Shown here in pieces: positions 59,584 through 64,000 of a stretch of 64,000 nucleotides of DNA. The stretch comes from Tenrec ecaudatus. Lineage: Eukaryota > Chordata > Mammalia > Afrosoricida > Tenrecidae. The notes below the pieces were generated by a model, which made no database searches, was not told the origin of the DNA, and saw only the letters and a list, made by a program, of their open reading frames with translations. A program made the translations under genes and the position numbers. Position 1 is the stretch's first letter, and every line of letters starts with the position of its first letter. Location of the stretch: contig NC_134540.1 in the NCBI RefSeq assembly GCF_050624435.1, positions 25,854,001 through 25,918,000 of the forward strand, in the 5' to 3' direction.

Positions 59584-60880
59584 TGAGGGGGGTGACCAAA
59601 AAATAACTGGAATTGAGCTGGGCCAAGCACTCTAGTTTCCCGCTAAACAAGCACCCATCAACTCGCTCCGAGTTAGTTAGTGCACCCAGTGGTGTCACAT
59701 GGGAAGAATCTCCCTGGTAACTGAATTTTTTTCAAGAAAGCTGGTTTGCTCAAACTTGTGATGGTGGATTTAAGAGAACATCGTGAGGCTATGGAATTTA
59801 GTTTCCTCCTTGGAAAAAATGCCATAGAACTGTTGTGATGTTGAACACAGCTTACAAGGACGGTGCTAGGGGAAAAACTCAAGTGTATGAATGGTTTTCT
59901 CTTTTCAGAAAAGGTGAAATATCTATTGATGACAAACCTTATCCTGGATGTCCATCAACTTCCCAAAAAGACAAAAATGTTGACAAAATTGGGGCACTTG
60001 TGCTCACATACCCATAGCAAAACCATTGAAAAACTGGGGAAGTTCTCATGACTATCTTGGAGTTTGGCTAGGCACATTTTAATGGAAGATTTGGGAATGA
60101 GAAGGGTCACTGAGAAATTCGTTCCTTGGATTCTGACTGACAAGGAAATAGAGGGTCCACTCAAAACATTCTGTGCTTTGAACAAAAAGCTCAGAAGTGA
60201 CCCAGACTTTTTTCCAAAGTCATTTCTGATGACCAGACATGGTTCTATTCTTATGACCCCGAAATCAAACATCAGTCAAGCCAGTAGAAGATGTCATCAT
60301 CACTTCACCCAACTGAAGCTCATCAAGTGAAATCAAAGATCAAGACAAGTAAGTGTTCATTGGTTTTTTTGATGGAGGGGGATAGTGCATTTGTAGTCCA
60401 TTCCACCAGAGCACATCATTAATATATATCTAGATATTCTGAAAAGATGTGTAACTGTGTGCAACAACAACGGCCTGATTTGTGGGAATTGTTTTGCCAC
60501 CAGGATAATGCACCTATTCATGCAGCCATCTCAGTGCACCAGTTTTTTGGCAAAAAGCAGCCCGCCTCTCTTTCCCCTTCCATGACTCACCTGACCTTGC
60601 TTTGTGAGACTCTTTTTTTGTTTGTTTCTGTGAATGAAGGACATGGCGGGACAGTGATTTGTCCACTGAGAAGAGGTGAGGAGAAAACGAGGGAGGTGCT
60701 GCCAGCCATGCAAGCAGATGACTTTGACAAATGTTTCCAAGAATGGAATCGCAGGTTTGCCCATGTATTAAGTGTAATGGAGAGTACTTTGAAGGTGATA
60801 TGGTTGCTTTGTAAAAATACATAAAAAAAAATAAATAGCTTTAGAAAACAATTCTGTTTTTTTGCGGGGGATGCCCCTTG
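59584..60880 (+). mobile_element. mariner (Tc1/mariner superfamily), full length, about 1.3 kb
   Basis: The left end 'tgaggggggtgacc' followed by 'aaaaaataactggaatt' and the reverse complement of the right end ('caaggggcatcccccgc', 'aaaaaaacagaatt') form imperfect terminal inverted repeats. The right end is followed by TA (60881-60882). On the left the expected TA appears as TC. The span of 1,297 bp equals a full-length mariner. It carries a decayed transposase on the plus strand and sits in an RTE endonuclease region. Mariners are cut-and-paste transposons known for horizontal transfer. Confidence 0.88.
59761..60824 (+). pseudogene. mariner transposase, broken by frameshifts
   Basis: The gene probably began at the ATG at 59761 ('MVDLREHREAMEF'). 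The DNA-binding part then continues in another frame: 'TQVYEWFSLFRKGE' and 'GCPSTSQKDKNVDKI' at 59877-59985. Next come 'EDLGMRRVTEKFVPWILTD' (60085-60140) and 'RSDPDFFPK' (60190-60220). The first catalytic aspartate region (GDE type) survives only in a shifted frame near 60225 (DDQTWFYSYD). The second is kept in 'CHQDNAPIHAAISVHQFF' (60490-60550). The third (CDFFLF type, expected 34 residues on) is shifted near 60605. At least three frame breaks mean no active enzyme. Confidence 0.85.
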
Positions 60881-61118
60881 TAGTATCTTTATTTATAAAA
60901 GGCAGACCAGTTATTAAAACTGGTAAATTCAAATTTATACAGCAAGCAAAAGATGAAAAAATATCCAAACATTCTAGCAATATGCAATAAGGCTGCATTG
61001 ATAGTTACTGGTGATTGCATTGGAGAAGTTGAAAACAAGCAGGAAGAAGTCATAGTCTGAAATATGGTCTCAGTGATAGAGATGATGTTGGAGATCTCAT
61101 CATGCAACGATCCATGAC

Positions 61119-61596
61119 TGTGATAGCCAGGTTTTATGTCACTTTGGGTGGTGTGAGACTCTCCCATGATATGAACTACCTAATGTGATCAACTCCATGA
61201 TAGGATCTTCTGTAAGGCAGCCAAGCAATTGGGGGAAGAACTGCCTTGATAACGCGGAGGGAGGGTCCATTCGGAATGTGACCACCCATTAGTCGATATT
61301 GACAATGTGAAAAAGCTAGTGGACTTCTCTTGCTACATTTGGATCCTGCCTCTGGATTCTTGACCTCCTGTTACATCGTTTGCCTATCCCAGAATTCACC
61401 AGCAGACTGCCACCCTTGAACTCATGCAGATCAGTATCTGCCAGCCTATCTTCTCACTTCATATTCTTACATCCTGTTTGTCAGCCTCTACAGCCCCAGG
61501 AGGGACAGGTGAAACTTTCAGTTTACATTTGACCCACAGGTCTAAACCAGCATGGGCCAGTTATTGAATCACCTACATCTACATCTGTGTGGGCCA
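61119..61596 (+). mobile_element. Probable ERVL-like LTR fragment cut by an L1 insertion
   Basis: It starts 'tgtgatagccaggttttatg', similar to the MLT2 type of LTR start, then 'aactccatgataggatcttc', 'aatgtgaccacccattagtc', 'ctgccacccttgaactcatg' and ends 'catctgtgtgggcca' against a T run that begins an antisense L1. The family is different from the 38.1-kb LTR. The right part may be missing or lie beyond the L1. Confidence 0.5.
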
Positions 61597-62690
61597 TTTT
61601 TTTCCTTTTTAATCATTTTATCTGGAGCTCTTACAACTCTTATTACCATCCATACATACAACCATCATGTCAGCACATTTGTACATATGTTGCCATCATC
61701 ATTTTCAAAACATTTTCTTTCTACTTGAACCCTTGGTATTAGCTCCGTTCCCTTCTCCCACTCTCCCTCCCTCATGAACCCTTGATAATTTATTAATTAT
61801 TTTTTTCTTGTCTTACACCAACCATTTTTTCCCTTCACCCACTTTTCTATTGTTCTTCCCCCTGGGAGGAGGTTGTAGGTAGGTCACTGTGATCAGTTCC
61901 CCCTTTCTACCCACCTTATGCGTCCCCTCCTCGTATCTCTACTCTCATTACTGGTCCTAAGGGGTTTATCTGCCCTGGATTCCCTGTGTTGTGAGCTCTT
62001 ATCTGCACCCGTGTACATGCTGTGGTCTAGCTGGATTGGTAAGGTAGAATAGGGGTCAGATATTGGGGGGGGGAAAGAAGCATTAAAGAACCAGAAGAAA
62101 GTTGTATGTTTAGTCAGTGATATATATTTTGTCACACTGACGGGCTCATCTCTTCTTTGCTAGCCTTTGGTGACGGGATGTCCAGTTGTCTACACATGGG
62201 CTTTGGATCTCCACTCCAACTTCCCCTTCATTTACATCAATATGAATTTTTGTTCTGGATCTTTGATGCCTGATGCCTGATCCCACTGACACCTCATGAT
62301 CACACAGACTGGTGTGCTACTTCCATGTGGACTTTGTTGTTTCTCAGCTAGCTGGCTGCTTATTTAACTTCAAGCCATTAAGACCCCATATGCTATATAT
62401 TTTGATAGCTGGACACCAACACCTTTCTTCACCACATTTGCTTACGCACACATTTGTCTTCAGCAATCATGCCAGAAAAAGGAGCATCACAGAATGTCGG
62501 GTTATTAGAAGAAATTGTTCTTGTGTTGAGGGGATACTTGAGTAGAGTCCTAATGTCCATCTGCTCCATTAATCGTTAACATATAACTGTATGTACATAG
62601 ATATATTTCCTTACTGTGATATATAAATATATTTACATATATACATATTTTGACTTTCTCCAGAACCTGATGTGGAAATCTTTAGCTAAG
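61597..62690 (-). mobile_element. LINE-1 3' UTR, antisense, well preserved
   Basis: It begins with a T-rich inverted tail and 'gagctcttacaactcttatt', the reverse of the L1 ends at 11.2 kb. It then runs through a pyrimidine-rich zone ('cactctccctccctcatgaa', 61759), 'tctgccctggattccctgtg' (61969) and 'tgtgctacttccatgtggac' (62312). It is about 1.1 kb long, 5' truncated, and the least diverged L1 piece here. Open frames inside are not L1 ORFs. Confidence 0.7.
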
Positions 62691-64000
62691 TTAATAATAC
62701 CATGATGTCTTTAAGCAGATTGTGAATACAGATACACCAATTTTCATATTCTACTGTGTGGTTTTTTACACATAATTTGTATGGTGTTTTTGATTCTGGC
62801 TCCTTACCTAAATGGCAAAGATTGCCATTTCCAGAGATGGACAGTCTATCTTAAGTATAATTTTCTCGAGATTCCTTAATAATCCACTCTCATGATCAAA
62901 ACTTTTCATTTTTGGAAGCAAATCTAAAGTGTAATGTTAATCTGAAATTCCCACAAAGTTATTCTCATTTATCATCTCTCTATGAACCTTAAGATAATAT
63001 TTGTTTGTATCTTAGAGAAATTAAAGTTATTATTGACTAAAGACCTCAAGTTATCACTTTTCTTAATTTAAGTGGTTTTTTTAGAGCATATTGTTTCTAG
63101 AGATGTATATAGAACTCATTTATAGAGTTCTTTTTAGAGTTTACTTCACCTGGCATAAAATAGATGGCTGATTTTATATGTATAACAACATAAGGATTGC
63201 TCATTTATTTCACTATGTATACATTCCCACATTCCCATTTCTTTTAAAATTATAATAGTATGCTATGGATTCAGAAACATTGGTGCTCTTACATCTTTAG
63301 TCCTGAAGTTACATATTCTAAAATCCATATTTCTAGCATTTTTTCATAATTTGTTTCTCATACACAGATAAACTATTGTAATTCACAGTGCCCTTACTAT
63401 GGTTTTCTGTTTTAAATTGTCTCATAAATGTACTAACCTGTTTCTTAAGCATTTTTTGAAGGTCATCTGGTACTCAGCTAAAGTCCTTGCTGTCTCTTTT
63501 GCTTGTCCCATGGCTGAAGTGCTATTAAGTCTAGGGTAATCAGTGCCTGATTTTTCTTTTTACACTTCCTATCTTTGGCACTGATTAACGACTATATATA
63601 AAAAGGAATACAACATCTTCTGGTATGTGGGAAAGAGTGAAAATTATGGTATTGATTTTGTTCTTTTCCCAACGACTTTTTATGGAATGAGAGTTTTACT
63701 TAATGTAAATACCAATAGTAATATTGTCAAGTAAGCTGATTTATTTACATTAGTGTTACTTTGTCATCCTGTAATTACTCAAAGTGTAATCCCTGTATAA
63801 ATCAAATTAATTAATACCATAAAACAAAAGCCATAATGGTTCAAATTTTTCCAGCAATCGTAATCAATAATATTAAAATGAGAAAGCAAATGAAATGAAC
63901 AAAACCAGCCCTTGTTAAAAGGAAGTAAGCACAAGCAGTCCAGTAAAGTCAATTACCATATAAATTAATTTATTCAGGTTGAGACAGTCTATTATTATAT
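62691..64000. other. Unassigned AT-rich sequence
   Basis: No family or exon recognised with confidence. Confidence 0.4.

Larger units (their letters stand above)
58962..61115 (+). mobile_element. RTE LINE 5' half, split by a mariner element
   Basis: The 5' UTR from 58962 ('cagatcctccagtcttctgt', 'tctcgcatgttcctgtgacc') leads to the endonuclease region ('gcatttcaagatctattttg' at 59539). After the mariner it resumes ('gcagaccagttattaaaact' at 60902; 'gatagttactggtgattgca' at 61000) up to about 61115. It lacks the RT and 3' end. Stops in all frames. Confidence 0.7.

Noticed and set aside
61893..62545. Open frames within the antisense L1 end
   Set aside because: They fall in L1 3' UTR sequence and are not ORF1 or ORF2.
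63060..63480. Weak resemblance to antisense L1
   Set aside because: Only scattered AT-rich words match, not enough to call.
1..64000. Functional tRNA genes, CRISPR arrays, operons or bacterial features
   Set aside because: tRNA-like stretches all belong to SINEs with diverged boxes. There are no regularly spaced repeats with unique spacers, and the sequence is clearly mammalian.

Overview
The window is a gene-poor stretch of a mammalian nuclear genome, most likely from an afrotherian and probably a tenrec (Echinops-like). Three element groups support this. About thirty copies or fragments of the tRNA-derived AfroSINE family are present. There are many remnants of the afrotherian RTE/BovB-like LINE. 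Three SPIN hAT elements occur, a horizontally transferred family described in tenrec among the Afrotheria. AfroSINE and RTE were recognised from remembered consensus features without a database, so the order Afrotheria is firmer than the species. I found no host protein-coding exon, functional RNA gene, CpG island, operon or CRISPR array. Every open reading frame I could explain belongs to a decayed transposon or a microsatellite.

Layout. 1-6.6 kb: AT-rich sequence with a few SINEs, an old ~37-bp tandem repeat and an antisense L1 3' region. 6.6-13.6 kb: a chain of four same-strand RTE remnants with SINEs, two L1 3' ends and an unclassified 0.6-kb insertion inside them. 14.2-16.7 kb: an AfroSINE split by a SPIN MITE and then by an ERVL-type solo LTR, followed by a second LTR. 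17-24 kb: simple repeats, including a 0.5-kb TG/TGCTG minisatellite and a CT tract that grew inside a SINE, plus SPIN and RTE pieces. 24.3-25.8 kb: antisense RTE with most of its reverse transcriptase region. 27-34 kb: mostly unassigned. 34-42.5 kb: RTE, L1 and LTR mosaic with clear nested insertions. 43.7-46.5 kb: unassigned. 46.5-52.3 kb: RTE, L1, LTR, SINE, a small palindromic MITE and a 561-bp SPIN. 52.3-58.9 kb: mostly unassigned with scattered SINEs. 59-62.7 kb: an RTE 5' half carrying an essentially full-length (1.3 kb) but broken mariner, then an LTR and an antisense L1 3' end. 62.7-64 kb: unassigned.

The elements do not form a functional pathway. Their relation is parasitic and stratigraphic. 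AfroSINE and RTE share a 3' tail, which fits SINE mobilisation by the RTE machinery. SPIN, ERVL LTRs and mariner sit inside older SINE or RTE copies with target-site duplications that can be read by eye. The most useful content is this nesting record and the evidence for DNA transposons invading a mammalian germ line. I did not find a new biochemical system. The RTE, L1 and mariner copies are all broken by stops, frameshifts, truncation or loss of catalytic motifs.
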